From contig NZ_JBCFBA010000005.1 in the NCBI RefSeq assembly GCF_038562415.1, positions 65,519 through 129,518 on the forward strand: a stretch of DNA of 64,000 bases, read 5' to 3'. Origin of the DNA: Solidesulfovibrio sp. (lineage in GTDB: Bacteria > Desulfobacterota > Desulfovibrionia > Desulfovibrionales > Desulfovibrionaceae). Positions 10,577 through 20,014 of this stretch are shown here, one piece after another (position 1 is the stretch's first letter; each line of letters starts with the position of its first letter). The translations under genes and the position numbers were made by a program. The notes under the pieces were generated by a model that did not search any database, was not told where the DNA came from, and saw nothing but the letters and a program-made list of their open reading frames with translations.

Positions 10577-10606
10577 GAGCCCCTCCTCTGGGAAGCAGGA
10601 CTTCAA

Positions 10607-10634
10607 TATCGAGAGCCTGCTCTCATTATCGAGA
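10607..10634. promoter_or_regulatory. Candidate upstream activating sequence for the locus 1 activator
   Basis: TATCGAGA occurs twice as a direct repeat exactly 20 bp apart (10607 and 10627). Between and overlapping the copies is the palindrome GAGAGC-CT-GCTCTC. The element lies about 75-100 bp upstream of the sigma-54 promoter, the usual place for an enhancer site. Assignment to the adjacent activator is inference. Confidence 0.5.
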
Positions 10635-10707
10635 TACCCGCTTCGGGGCAAGGGCTGGATTTTTGATAAAAATAAACAATATCAAGTAATTACGAATATG
10701 CCTGCCA

Positions 10708-10723
10708 TGGCACACGCATTGCA
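10708..10723 (+). promoter_or_regulatory. Sigma-54 promoter of GRE1
   Basis: TGGCACACGCATTGCA matches the -24/-12 consensus TGGCAC-N5-TTGCW at every conserved position. It lies 106 nt before the GRE1 start, facing it. Confidence 0.9.
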
Positions 10724-10829
10724 ACAGTAAAAGAGCCGGCAGTACAAGGGCCAAGGCCAACGACGACTGGGTGCAACAAGGGACAAAGCGTATAGTATTT
10801 ACGATATTGCCGAACGCAAGGAGCGAAAC

Positions 10830-13313
10830 ATGGGTACGTCCGAAGGACAAATGCAGGGGCAACCGTTTTCCGGGACCGCCATGCCTGGGGAAAGTGTACG
10901 GGACTGCCCGCCGCTCTCCCGCGAAGTACAGAAGGAACGCTGCCTGGCCGCCGCGGCCGAGATGAAGGAATTCCTGCTCACCGCCCCCCAGACCGTGGAC
11001 ACGCAGCGGCTGGTCTATCTCCTGGAAGCCTACAAGGAATTCGACTCCGAGCCGACCATCGTCCTGCGGGCCCAGTTCTTCGCCAAGCTCTTGCACAACA
11101 AAACCATCTTCATCGACCAAAACCCCCTCGTCGGTACGGTCACGGGCCAGCACGCCGGCGTGTACGTCTATCCCGAATGGGATTCCCAATGGATCCTCAA
11201 GGAAATGAACCAGGCCATGATGAGCCACCTGGGCGAGGTGAACATCTCCCCCGAGGAACAAAAGCTCATGACCGAGGCGGCCAAGTTCTTCAAGACCAGG
11301 AGCGCCACCTGCAAGGCCCGCGCCCTGTCCCGCCAGATGCACGACTACGACCCGGCCGACGACATCAAGGCCGGCCTGTTCTGGGACGGCACCACCGTGA
11401 CCGTGGGTTCGGGCAACGTGGACTACGCCACGTTCATCGACAAGGGCCTGGCCGCCGTCATCGCCGAGGTGGAGGCCAAGCTCAGGTCCCTGCCGGTGAC
11501 CGTGGAGACCAGTTCCCGGATCGACTTCTACCGGGCGTCGCTGATCGCCATGCGGGCCCTGGTGCACCTGGCCCACCGCTACGCCGCCCTGGCGGAAAGC
11601 CTGGCCGCCAGGGAAACCGACCCGGTCAGGGCCGCGGAACTGGCCGAAATCGCCGCGGTCTGCCGCCACGTGCCGGAACATCCCCCCCGCAATTTCCGGG
11701 AGTCCCTGCAGGCCTGGTGGTTCCTGCACCTGGGCATCCAGATCGAACAGGCCGGCTGCGGCTCCTCGCCCGGCCGCCTGGGCCAGTTCCTGGAGCCCTA
11801 CTACCAGAAGGACAAGCGGGACAACGGCCTCACCCGCGAACAGGCCATCGCCTGGCTCAAGTGCCTGTTCGTCAAGATCCTGGAGTTCGGCTACTACCAG
11901 GGGCTGTCCTACGCCCGCATCGTCTCCGGCCACACCGGGCACACCATCTCCCTGGGCGGCCTGGACGCCGCGGGCATGGATGCCACGGCCGAGCTGGACT
12001 ACCTGCTGCTGGACACGCAAATCGACATGCGCAACATCCAGCCGACCCTGACGGTGCTCTACCACGACAGGCTCAAGGAGGACTTCCTGCTCAAGGCCGT
12101 GGAACTGGAACGCACGGGCCTGGGCCAGCCCCAGTGGCTCAACAACCGCGTCGTCATGGAGCGCCTGCTCACCCGCCACGCCGCCTGCGGCATCACCCTC
12201 AAGGACGCCCGCAACTGCGCCAACTTAAGCTGCGTGGGCACGGGCGTGGCCGGCAAGACGGCCTTCATCCGCGAAGTGGGCACCTTCAACCTGGCCAAGA
12301 TGGTGGAACTGGCCCTCAACGACGGTTTCGACCCCATGACCGAGAAGCACGTGGGCGCCGCCACCGGCGACCCGGAAGCCATGGCCGCCTTCGAGGACTT
12401 CTACGCCGCCTTCGAGGCGCAGATCGGCCACCTGTTCCGCAAGGCCCGCCCCTACGGCTCCATCTCCAACAAGGCCCTGGGCGACACCGTGCCCGGGCCC
12501 CTGCGCTCCACCATGTACGGCGGTTGCCTGGAAAGCGGCCGGCACGAGTACGAGGGCGGCCCCCGGTACTACCTCTACTATTCCATCAGCACCGCCGGCA
12601 TCGACGCGGCCAACGCCCTGGCCGCGGTCAAGCACCTCGTCTACGACACCAAGGCCCTGACCATGGCCCGGCTGCGCCAGGCCCTGGCCGCCGATTTCCA
12701 GGGCTTCGAGGAAATCCGGCAGCTGTGCCTGGGCGCCCCCAAGCACGGCAACGGCGACCCGGATGTGGACCGGCTGGTACGCCGCGTCTACGACTCCTCC
12801 ATGAACCAGTACCAGGCCTCGGGGGAGAGCTTCTACGGCAAGCACATGGCCAACATCGAGGCCTATTCCCTGTCCATCCACAACTACTTCGGCATGCTCA
12901 CCGGCGCGCTGCCAAGCGGCCGCAGCAAAGGCACGCCGCTGACCGACGGCAGCGTCTCGGCCACGCCCGGCACGGACAAGCAAGGCCCCATGGCCCTGAT
13001 CGGCTCGGCGGCCAAGGCCCTCGACACGGTGCGCTACGGCTCCAACCACTTCAACATGAAGTTCCACCCGGCCTCGGTGGCCGGCATGGCCGGGGCGCGC
13101 AAGCTGTTGTCCCTGATCAAGGCCTACATGGACATGGACGGCTCGCACATCCAGTTCAACGTGGTCGGCTCCGACACCCTGCGCGCGGCCCAGGCCCAGC
13201 CCGAGGACCACAAGGGGCTCACCGTGCGGGTGGCGGGGTTCAGCGCCTATTACACCCGCCTGCACAAGGGCGTGCAGGACGAGATCATCGCCCGCACCGA
13301 ACACGCCATGTAG
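10830..13313 (+). CDS. Glycyl radical enzyme 1 (CVGTG-type, substrate unknown)
   Basis: This 827-residue enzyme has the full glycyl radical architecture. The C-terminal radical site is VRVAGFSAYYTRL, with the radical Gly at about 803. The presumed thiyl Cys is at about 468, in NLSCVGTGVAGK. Dehydratase/lyase GREs (glycerol dehydratase, CutC, hydroxyproline dehydratase) have Cys-Val-Glu here; this protein has Cys-Val-Gly, so the usual acid/base Glu is missing. Pyruvate formate-lyase has two adjacent Cys, also not the case. An AAGGAG site precedes the ATG. The gene heads an operon with a HesB-like protein, an activase and two anion carriers. GRE2 is a paralogue with the same motif. The reaction cannot be named from sequence. 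Confidence 0.9.
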   Translation: MGTSEGQMQGQPFSGTAMPGESVRDCPPLSREVQKERCLAAAAEMKEFLLTAPQTVDTQRLVYLLEAYKEFDSEPTIVLRAQFFAKLLHNKTIFIDQNPLVGTVTGQHAGVYVYPEWDSQWILKEMNQAMMSHLGEVNISPEEQKLMTEAAKFFKTRSATCKARALSRQMHDYDPADDIKAGLFWDGTTVTVGSGNVDYATFIDKGLAAVIAEVEAKLRSLPVTVETSSRIDFYRASLIAMRALVHLAHRYAALAESLAARETDPVRAAELAEIAAVCRHVPEHPPRNFRESLQAWWFLHLGIQIEQAGCGSSPGRLGQFLEPYYQKDKRDNGLTREQAIAWLKCLFVKILEFGYYQGLSYARIVSGHTGHTISLGGLDAAGMDATAELDYLLLDTQIDMRNIQPTLTVLYHDRLKEDFLLKAVELERTGLGQPQWLNNRVVMERLLTRHAACGITLKDARNCANLSCVGTGVAGKTAFIREVGTFNLAKMVELALNDGFDPMTEKHVGAATGDPEAMAAFEDFYAAFEAQIGHLFRKARPYGSISNKALGDTVPGPLRSTMYGGCLESGRHEYEGGPRYYLYYSISTAGIDAANALAAVKHLVYDTKALTMARLRQALAADFQGFEEIRQLCLGAPKHGNGDPDVDRLVRRVYDSSMNQYQASGESFYGKHMANIEAYSLSIHNYFGMLTGALPSGRSKGTPLTDGSVSATPGTDKQGPMALIGSAAKALDTVRYGSNHFNMKFHPASVAGMAGARKLLSLIKAYMDMDGSHIQFNVVGSDTLRAAQAQPEDHKGLTVRVAGFSAYYTRLHKGVQDEIIARTEHAM

Positions 13314-13325
13314 CAACCGCCAACC

Positions 13326-13363
13326 GGCACCGGCCCGGGCGCGCCCCCGCCCGGGCCGGTGCC
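13326..13363 (+). repeat. Perfect GC-rich hairpin between GRE1 and the HesB-like gene
   Basis: Two 16-nt arms (13326-13341 and 13348-13363) are perfectly complementary around a 6-nt loop. There is no T run, so it is more likely an mRNA 3'-end stabiliser or processing site than a terminator. Comparable hairpins follow GRE2 and GRE3. Confidence 0.8.
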
Positions 13364-13382
13364 GCCAAAGCGAGGATTCGCC

Positions 13383-13664
13383 ATGCGCATCACCCCGCAA
13401 GCCCGCGAAAAGATCGTCGCCTTCATGGAAAACGCGGACGAAAACAAGCTGCGGGTCTCCCAGTTGTCCCTGGGCGGCTGTTGCAGCGCCAAGATCCAGC
13501 TCGGCGTGAGCCTGGCCGAGGAGGCCGAGGCCGGCGAGGAAGCATATGACGTGGACGGCATCGTGGTGCTCATCGACCCCGTGCTGCGCAAGCGGCTGGG
13601 AGAGGTGACCATCGACTGCGGCGACACCGGGATCGTGGTGCGCGCCGCGAACGACGGAGCCTGA
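13383..13664 (+). CDS. HesB/IscA-like small protein, Cys form (GRE1-associated)
   Basis: This 93-residue protein starts MRITPQAREKIVAFM, the usual opening of HesB/IscA-fold proteins. It has a central GGCCSAKIQLGVSL segment. The second Cys lines up with the Cys/Sec position of the four other HesB-like proteins in this window. The canonical C-terminal CG.C Fe-S ligand motif of A-type carriers is absent, so ordinary Fe-S scaffold function is doubtful. It lies between GRE1 and its activase, whose ATG is 2 nt after this stop. Its role is unknown, but the repeated association suggests a partner of the GRE or activase. Confidence 0.75.
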   Translation: MRITPQAREKIVAFMENADENKLRVSQLSLGGCCSAKIQLGVSLAEEAEAGEEAYDVDGIVVLIDPVLRKRLGEVTIDCGDTGIVVRAANDGA

Positions 13665-13665
13665 C

Positions 13666-14586
13666 ATGATGCCCGGGCGGGACGTTCCGGCAACGGGCCG
13701 GGTCTTCGACATCCAGCGCTATTGCGTGCACGACGGCCCCGGGGTGCGCTCCACGGTCTTCCTCAAGGGCTGCCCCTTGTCCTGCGCCTGGTGCAGCAAT
13801 CCGGAGTCCCAGGACCCCAAGCCGCAGATCCTGTATTTCCGGAATCTGTGCCACAAATGCGGCGTCTGCCTCAAGGCCTGCCCCCACGGGGCTCTGGCTG
13901 TCGAGAACGAGGCCCTGGTCCGCCACCCCGACCGCTGCCGGACCTGCGGCGCCTGCGTGGACGCCTGCCTGTACGAGGCCCGCGTCCTCAGCGGAAAGAC
14001 CATGACCGTGGAAGCGGTCTGCCAGGTGGTGCGGGAGGACTGGCGCCTCTACGCCCAAAGCGGCGGCGGGATCACCGTGGGCGGGGGCGAGGCCCTGGCC
14101 CAGCCGGAGTTCCTTGCGGCCCTGCTGGACGTGCTGCACGACGGCCTGGGCTACCATACCTGCCTGGACACCAGCGGCTTCGCCCGCTGGGCCACCCTGG
14201 AGGCGGTCCTGCCCCACCTGGACCTGATCCTTCTGGACATCAAGCATGTGGACGGCAAGGCCCACCGGCGGATGACCGGCGTGGACAACGCCGTGATCCT
14301 GGACAACGCCGCCAGGCTCGGCAGCCGGGGCTTCCCGGTGATCATCCGGGTGCCGCTGATCCCGGAGTTCAACGACGACGCGGCCAGCCTGCACGGACTG
14401 GGAGCCTTGCTGCGCGAGTTGCGCTTTCCCGAGGTGGAGATCATGCCCTACCACGCCTACGGCCTCTCCAAATACCAGGCCCTCGGCCGCGACTACCCCC
14501 TGGGGGCGCCGCCGCCGCCCGACGCGGCCCTGGCCGCCGAAGTGCTGCAAGCCTACGGCCTCAACGTGTCCGTCCACCAACGCTAA
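13666..14586 (+). CDS. Glycyl radical enzyme activase (radical SAM) for GRE1
   Basis: This 306-residue activase has the radical SAM Cys triad in GCPLSCAWCSNPE (about residues 38-50), which binds the SAM cluster. A ferredoxin-like insert follows with two further cluster motifs (CHKCGVCLKAC and CRTCGACVDAC), as in the activases of dehydratase/lyase and arylalkylsuccinate-type GREs. SGGGITVGGGE is the SAM-binding GGE motif. It would abstract H from Gly803 of GRE1. It directly follows the HesB-like gene and is co-transcribed. Confidence 0.93.
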   Translation: MMPGRDVPATGRVFDIQRYCVHDGPGVRSTVFLKGCPLSCAWCSNPESQDPKPQILYFRNLCHKCGVCLKACPHGALAVENEALVRHPDRCRTCGACVDACLYEARVLSGKTMTVEAVCQVVREDWRLYAQSGGGITVGGGEALAQPEFLAALLDVLHDGLGYHTCLDTSGFARWATLEAVLPHLDLILLDIKHVDGKAHRRMTGVDNAVILDNAARLGSRGFPVIIRVPLIPEFNDDAASLHGLGALLRELRFPEVEIMPYHAYGLSKYQALGRDYPLGAPPPPDAALAAEVLQAYGLNVSVHQR

Positions 14587-14686
14587 GAGGGCCACAGAAC
14601 CACGTTATACCGCACCATCCCGCATTGGTCTTGCCATCCGAGTCGCATGGAGCGTCAACGTTCGACACATCCAACGGAGCCAGATC

Positions 14687-16243
14687 ATGAAGACGTCGTT
14701 CAAATTCCTCCTCCCCTTGTTGGTTGGCCTCATCCTGTGGTTCCTGCCGGCACCCCAGGGCCTCAGCAGCAACGCCTGGGAATATTTCGCCATTTTCATG
14801 GCCGTCATCCTGGGGCTCATCCTGGAGCCGCTGCCGCCGCCCGTGTGCGGCCTGCTCGGCGTGGGCCTGATCGCCTCCCTCATGCTCGTGCCGCCCACGG
14901 CGCCGACCATGCCCCAGGCCAAGCCGGCGGTCACGGCAAGCGCCCCGGCCCAGGCCGCCCCGCCCCCGCCGGCCGCGACCCAGGCCCCGCCGGCCGCGCC
15001 AGCCGCCCCGGCGCCGGGGACGGCGCCAGCCAAGAACACCCCGACCAGCCAGATCAAGTGGGCCCTGTCCGGGTTCGCCGACCCCACGGTCTGGCTGGTC
15101 TTCGCCGCCTTCATCTTCGCCCAGGGCTACGAGAAAACCGGCCTGGGCCGACGCATCGCCCTGCTCCTGCTGCGGTTGATGGGCCGAAGCACCCTGGGCC
15201 TGGGCTACGCCGTGGCCATGTCCGACCTGTGCCTGGCCCCGTTCCTGCCTTCGAACACGGCCCGCTGCGGCGGCACCATCTACCCGATCATCCGCAACAT
15301 CCCGCCGCTGTTCGGCTCGACGCCGGACAACGACCCGCGCAAGATCGGTTCCTACCTCATGTGGGTGGCCCTGGCCTCGACCTGCGTCACCAGCGCCGCC
15401 TTCCTGACCTCCTTCGCCCCGAACTTTCTGGCCGTCTCCCTGGTCCAGAAGATCGCCAACATCGACATCAGCTGGACGCAGTGGTTCCTGGCCATGCTGC
15501 CGGCCTGCGCCGTCCTTTTCCTGGCCACGCCCTACCTGATCTACCGCATCTATCCGCCCACCCAGAAAAGCAGCCCCGAGGCACCCGTCTGGGCGGCCAA
15601 GGAACTGGCCGCCCTGGGGCCCATGTCCCGCGGGGAAATGACCATGGCCGTGCTGGCCATGTGCGCCCTCCTGTTCTGGATTTTCGGCGGCAAACTCGTT
15701 AACGCCACAACGGTCGCCCTGGTGGTGGTGGGGCTCATGATCCCCTTCAAGGTCGTGACCTGGGACGACCTGCTCGGCAACAAGCCGGCCTGGAACATCC
15801 TGTTCTGGTACGGAACGCTCATGGCCGTGGCCGACGGCCTCTACAAGGTGGGCTTTCTAAACTGGTTTTGCACGAACATGGCCAACGCCTTTTCCGGCTT
15901 CGCCACCGTGACCATGATCCTCCTGCTGGTCACGATCTTCTGGTACGCCAGCTTCTTCTTCGCCAGCATCACCGCCCTGACCACGGCGCTGTTTCCGCCC
16001 TTCCTGATGGCGGCCATGCTGGTGCCGGGCTTGCCGCTGAAGATGTTCATCCTGCTCATGTGCGGCAGCCTGGGCCTTCGCGGCATCCTGACGCCCTACG
16101 CCGTCACCCCGGCCATCATCATCTACGGCAGCGGCTACATCGCCACATCGGACCACTGGCGGCTGGGGTTTATCTTCTCCACCCTGTACCTGATCGTGTT
16201 CCTGGCTCTGGGCATCCCCACCATGTCCATGCTCTTCGACTGA
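14687..16243 (+). CDS. DASS-family sodium/anion symporter with a Pro/Ala-rich insert
   Basis: This 518-residue carrier has about 11-12 membrane segments and resembles the divalent anion:sodium symporter (CitT/TtdT/SdcS) family. Supporting segments are [28 protein letters not shown] and [21 protein letters not shown], the latter the SNT substrate/Na site. Residues about 69-122 are an unusual Pro/Ala-rich tract between the second and third membrane segments, which most family members lack. Family substrates are di- and tricarboxylates. It lies in the GRE1 operon, so it probably imports the GRE1 substrate, a co-substrate or exports a product. Confidence 0.85.
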   Translation: MKTSFKFLLPLLVGLILWFLPAPQGLSSNAWEYFAIFMAVILGLILEPLPPPVCGLLGVGLIASLMLVPPTAPTMPQAKPAVTASAPAQAAPPPPAATQAPPAAPAAPAPGTAPAKNTPTSQIKWALSGFADPTVWLVFAAFIFAQGYEKTGLGRRIALLLLRLMGRSTLGLGYAVAMSDLCLAPFLPSNTARCGGTIYPIIRNIPPLFGSTPDNDPRKIGSYLMWVALASTCVTSAAFLTSFAPNFLAVSLVQKIANIDISWTQWFLAMLPACAVLFLATPYLIYRIYPPTQKSSPEAPVWAAKELAALGPMSRGEMTMAVLAMCALLFWIFGGKLVNATTVALVVVGLMIPFKVVTWDDLLGNKPAWNILFWYGTLMAVADGLYKVGFLNWFCTNMANAFSGFATVTMILLLVTIFWYASFFFASITALTTALFPPFLMAAMLVPGLPLKMFILLMCGSLGLRGILTPYAVTPAIIIYGSGYIATSDHWRLGFIFSTLYLIVFLALGIPTMSMLFD

Positions 16244-16356
16244 GGCTCCCCACGGCCCATCACCCCCAACCCAGGAAAAGCCGCACGCTTCCTGGAAACG
16301 GATCACGCCGCGCGCGCTGCCGCGAAACCGGCGGCCGCGCGGCCGAGGAGAGGCAA

Positions 16357-17715
16357 ATGGCAGGCAAAAGAATCTACAACTCGCTCTATTTCTGGGTCAT
16401 CTTCGGCATCGTCGCCGGCATTGTCCTGGGCCTGGTCCCGGCCACCAAGAGTTTCGCCGAATCCATGCAGCCCTTTGGCACGGCCTTTATCCGCATGGTC
16501 AAGATGATCATCGCGCCGATCATCTTCTGCACCGTGGTCACGGGCATCGCCAAGATGGGCGACATGGGCAAGGTCGGCCGCGTGGGTCTCAAATGCATGC
16601 TCTACTTCTGGACCATGACCCTTTTCGCCCTGGCCATCGGCCTGGTCATCGTCAACCTCTACCAGCCCGGCGCGGGCATGGACGACTACGCCGCCAAGAT
16701 GCAGGCCAACCAGGCCGAGGTGGCCAAGGTCGAAGCCTATGCCGGCAAGGCCAGGAAGATGTCCACCGTGGACTTCCTCATGAACATCGTGCCGACCTCG
16801 GTGGTGGACGCCTTTGCCAAGGGCGAAATCCTGCAGGTCCTGTTCTTCTCCATCCTCTTCGGCATCGCCCTGGCCAACCTCGGCGACAAGGCCAAACGCT
16901 TCGTCGCGATCCTCGACGAGTTTTCCCGGGGACTCTTCAAAGTCGTTTATTATATCATGTACTTCGCCCCATTCGGCGCCTTCGGGGCCATCGCCTACGT
17001 GGTGGCCTCCCAGGGGGCCGACGCACTGCTTAAGCTGCTCTACCTCATGCTCGGCGTCTACTCGACCTGCCTCATCTTCATTTTCGGCGTGCTTTACGTG
17101 GTCTGCCGGCTGGCCGGCTTCTCGCTGTGGCGCTACCTGTGCTACATCAAGGAGGAGATCCTGCTCGTGCTCGGCACCTCCTCCTCCGAGGCCGCCCTGC
17201 CGCGCATGATGGCCAAGCTCGAGGCCGCCGGCGCCGACAAGTCGGTGGTCGGCCTGTGCCTGCCCATGGGCTACTCCTTCAACCTCGACGGCACCTGCAT
17301 CTACCTGACCATGGCCGCCGTGTTCCTGGCCCAGGCCACCAACACGCCCCTGGACATCTCCCACCAGCTCTACCTGCTGGCCATCCTGCTTTTGACCTCC
17401 AAGGGCGCGGCCGCGGTGTCCGGCGGCGGCTTCATCACCCTGGCCGCCACCCTGCAGACCGTGGGCACGATTCCGGTCGCCTCGCTGACGCTGCTGCTTG
17501 GCGTCGACCGGTTCATGTCCGAAGCCCGGGCCATCACCAACATGATCGGCAACGGCATCGCCACCATCATCGTGGCCAAATGGGAGAACGCGCTCAACGA
17601 GGGCCAACTCCGCGGCGCGTTGTCCGGCAGGCTTTCTGACGACTTTAGCAGTGATCCCGAAGAAATACTTGATGGAAGTCAGGCCGTGACCACGAACGAC
17701 TACCATAAGGCCTGA
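16357..17715 (+). CDS. Dicarboxylate/cation symporter, DctA/GltP family
   Basis: This 452-residue carrier shows the DAACS signatures: the serine-rich hairpin [12 protein letters not shown], the helix 7 region [26 protein letters not shown], and the helix 8 region [27 protein letters not shown] with VAKWE resembles the C4-dicarboxylate carrier DctA more than the glutamate carriers. A GAGGAGAGG site precedes the ATG. It is the last gene of the GRE1 operon, 113 nt after the DASS gene. Two anion carriers in one GRE operon suggest that a dicarboxylate (possibly fumarate, malate or an aspartate-like compound) is handled here. Confidence 0.88.
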   Translation: MAGKRIYNSLYFWVIFGIVAGIVLGLVPATKSFAESMQPFGTAFIRMVKMIIAPIIFCTVVTGIAKMGDMGKVGRVGLKCMLYFWTMTLFALAIGLVIVNLYQPGAGMDDYAAKMQANQAEVAKVEAYAGKARKMSTVDFLMNIVPTSVVDAFAKGEILQVLFFSILFGIALANLGDKAKRFVAILDEFSRGLFKVVYYIMYFAPFGAFGAIAYVVASQGADALLKLLYLMLGVYSTCLIFIFGVLYVVCRLAGFSLWRYLCYIKEEILLVLGTSSSEAALPRMMAKLEAAGADKSVVGLCLPMGYSFNLDGTCIYLTMAAVFLAQATNTPLDISHQLYLLAILLLTSKGAAAVSGGGFITLAATLQTVGTIPVASLTLLLGVDRFMSEARAITNMIGNGIATIIVAKWENALNEGQLRGALSGRLSDDFSSDPEEILDGSQAVTTNDYHKA

Positions 17716-17728
17716 CGGGCACATCGGT

Positions 17729-17783
17729 CGCCCCGCCATCCGGCCGGCCGCTCCTCACCGGAGCAAGGCCGGACGGCGGGGCG
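17729..17783. terminator. Long hairpin between convergent genes
   Basis: Arms 17729-17745 and 17767-17783 pair over 17 positions with one mismatch, which becomes a G-U pair on the minus transcript. It separates the carrier gene (+) from the DUF1566 gene (-). There is no clear T run, so terminator function is probable but not certain. Confidence 0.6.
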
Positions 17784-17845
17784 CATTCCCGGCTTGGCGG
17801 CCGACGGCAAGGCCTGGGCGGAAAAGCGGAACCCGTTTATCCGCT

Positions 17846-18862
17846 TCACTGATTGCCAAGCAGCAAGAGAGGGAACGGAACAGCGGGCGTTATCGGCGTG
17901 ACCTGGCCGCCACGGACACAAAGCACGTGCATGGCCGCCCCGCCGAGCGTATCCGTATACCCAAACTCCTGACTGAGACCAAAGGCTCGTGCATCCGTGT
18001 AGTTGTCTATCCCTGACGGACTGCTCGACCAGAGCCATAGGGATGGATTGCCCGTGGTAAATGCCGCGTCGAGGGCTGGCGTATCCGTGGAAAAATCGAC
18101 GACGCTGCCGAGTTCGCGCATGTCCGGCAAGCGCCAATCCGTATAGCCTCCGGTCGTTTGGCCATAACAATAGGCCAGGGCGCCGGGCCAGTTCATATCC
18201 GCGTCGCTGACATGTTTTTCCCACATCAATCCCGTGGCTTGATCGTTGACAACCGCACCTTCAGCGACAAAGGGGCCGTTGGGCAGGACTGCGCCACGAA
18301 CGCAGCGGGTGTAGGCTTCACCGTCCTTGTTCATGGCTCCGGTAGCGAGTCCGTTGAAGGAGAGGTACCAGGCGTTCGCATTCTCGGCATGTGACGTGGT
18401 ATTGGACCAGTATGGCGCGTCCCTGCGCGTATTGGGGAAGGCTTCCTGGTTGATGCATTTATTATTGACACACGAATAATGCTCATTGTTTTTCAAGTAA
18501 TATATTGTCTGAAGCTCTTTCATGCTGGGCAAACGCCAATCGTCATAATCCTCAAGAACCAATGCCGCGCAAGAGCTCACGGCCTCGGCCCAATTGCGCA
18601 GAATGGCATCGTCGTTGCGCTGCCAGGTCAGGCCGGTATGCGTATCCACGGCCAGGCTGAGGTTGCCCAGGTTGAACGTTTGCGCCGGCCTGCGGAAGTT
18701 CGCGTCCTGCCCGTAGCAGGCCTGGCCGGAATGCGGGCAATTGACAGGCTTCCCCTCCGCATTCTGGCAATCGGTGAGGCCGGTTCCGGTGACGGTCCAG
18801 GCCATGGCTTCGCAACAAAGGCACGCCCCTAAAACCAGCAGAAACAAAAGGTGTTTTTTCAT
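17846..18862 (-). CDS. Secreted protein with two DUF1566 domains
   Basis: This 338-residue exported protein has a signal peptide (MKKHLLFLLVLGACLCCEAMA). Two DUF1566 (Lcl C-terminal-like) repeats follow. The first includes TGLTWQRNDDAILRNWAEAVSSC and DDWRLPSMKELQTI. The second includes TGLMWEKHVSDADMNWPGALAYC and TDWRLPDMRELGSVVD. Each ends in a conserved CVRG segment. The domain occurs in cell-surface proteins of unclear function. It stands alone, divergent from the hydrolase gene. Confidence 0.8.
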   Translation of the reverse strand: MKKHLLFLLVLGACLCCEAMAWTVTGTGLTDCQNAEGKPVNCPHSGQACYGQDANFRRPAQTFNLGNLSLAVDTHTGLTWQRNDDAILRNWAEAVSSCAALVLEDYDDWRLPSMKELQTIYYLKNNEHYSCVNNKCINQEAFPNTRRDAPYWSNTTSHAENANAWYLSFNGLATGAMNKDGEAYTRCVRGAVLPNGPFVAEGAVVNDQATGLMWEKHVSDADMNWPGALAYCYGQTTGGYTDWRLPDMRELGSVVDFSTDTPALDAAFTTGNPSLWLWSSSPSGIDNYTDARAFGLSQEFGYTDTLGGAAMHVLCVRGGQVTPITPAVPFPLLLLGNQ

Positions 18863-19180
18863 ACATCACCTCATGCGGCACTGCGGTTCAGAAAACACTG
18901 CCAGCAGGCAACGCCCCGACGCTTGTGGAATTCCCTCTCTTTCGACCGAACTTCACCGCTGTTGTCAAGGCTTGTTCAACGGCTGTGGGAGAAACCGATC
19001 GCGAAGCCCAGTTGGGGGCCTTGCGGCAACAACCGGCACCTACCATTCCAAGGTGTTTCCGCCGAGCCCCTGCCCGTGGGTATTCCTGGTTGTTTACCCT
19101 TCCGCAATTTCCGTCTACCGTCTCACGAGCCTGCGATGGCGTACGACATCGCGACCACGCAAAGCCCCCGGGGACTGCCT

Positions 19181-20014
19181 ATGCGATTTCGAATTGGCCG
19201 GCTGTGCACTGGGCTGCTGGTGCTGGCCGCTGTTGGTTATGCCGCCGTCTGCGCGCGACTCTACCTGACCCAGGACAGCCAGGTCTTTCCGGCCCCTTCC
19301 CCTGATCCAGCCGGAGCCGAGGCGGTCGCCAAGGCCTCTGCGGACGTGGTCGAACTGCGCCTCGCCACCGCGGACGACACGGTCCTCTCCGGCCTCCTCA
19401 TGACCAGGACACGGGACGGCTCCCCGGCTCCCCTTCTCCTTTATTTCGGTGGCAACCAAGACCTTTGCCAAGATTTCTTCGTGAACGCCCCCAGGGAACT
19501 GTCGCACGTTTCCCTGGCCTGCCTTGATTACCGTGGCTACGGGGCGAGCCAGGGCAAGCCTACGGAGGCGTTGGTGAAAGCCGATGCCCTGCTTGCCTTT
19601 GACTTCCTGAGCAAACAGACAAAAGCTCCGTCCGTGATCCTGATGGGGAGAAGCCTGGGCACGGCCGTGGCCACATACGTGGCCGCAGAACGGCCGTCGA
19701 AGGGACTGATCCTCGTCACTCCGGCAGACAGCATCGCCGCAGTGGGCCAAGCGAGATATCCGTACATTCCGGTGAGTCTGCTTCTGCGGAATCCCTTTGA
19801 CGCAACGATTGACGCATCCCATGTGCAATGCCCGACGCTGGTCTTCATCGCTGCTTCGGACACGACGGTACCGCCGCATCACGGCGAACGCTTGGCTTCG
19901 TTTTTGCCTGGGCAAAAACGGGTCCTCGTGCTCGAAGGCAACCACAGCACCATTCTGCACAATCCCGGGTATTGGCCGGCGATACGCGCGTTCCTGGCGG
20001 GTTTGGAGAAATAG
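19181..20014 (+). CDS. Membrane-anchored alpha/beta hydrolase
   Basis: This 277-residue protein begins with an uncleaved-looking signal anchor (residues 5-25). The hydrolase core has the nucleophile elbow GRSLGTA, the acid in FIAASDTTVPP and the base in LEGNHSTI. It resembles the BEM46/YfhR-like serine hydrolases found on the periplasmic face of the inner membrane. An in-frame Met at 19136 would add 15 residues; 19181 is preferred because the anchor begins there. The substrate is unknown. Confidence 0.78.
   Translation: MRFRIGRLCTGLLVLAAVGYAAVCARLYLTQDSQVFPAPSPDPAGAEAVAKASADVVELRLATADDTVLSGLLMTRTRDGSPAPLLLYFGGNQDLCQDFFVNAPRELSHVSLACLDYRGYGASQGKPTEALVKADALLAFDFLSKQTKAPSVILMGRSLGTAVATYVAAERPSKGLILVTPADSIAAVGQARYPYIPVSLLLRNPFDATIDASHVQCPTLVFIAASDTTVPPHHGERLASFLPGQKRVLVLEGNHSTILHNPGYWPAIRAFLAGLEK

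Noticed and set aside
10626-12179. Long minus-strand open frame opposite GRE1 (and similar long frames opposite leuS, GRE2, GRE3 and the activators)
   Set aside because: These are shadows of high-GC genes: composition is Gly/His/Arg/Gln-rich, no family motifs occur, and they overlap fully conserved genes.
10830-13313. Pyruvate formate-lyase or benzylsuccinate synthase as a firm call for GRE1
   Set aside because: There is no Cys-Cys pair for the former and no small beta/gamma subunits for the latter, so only the general family is supported.
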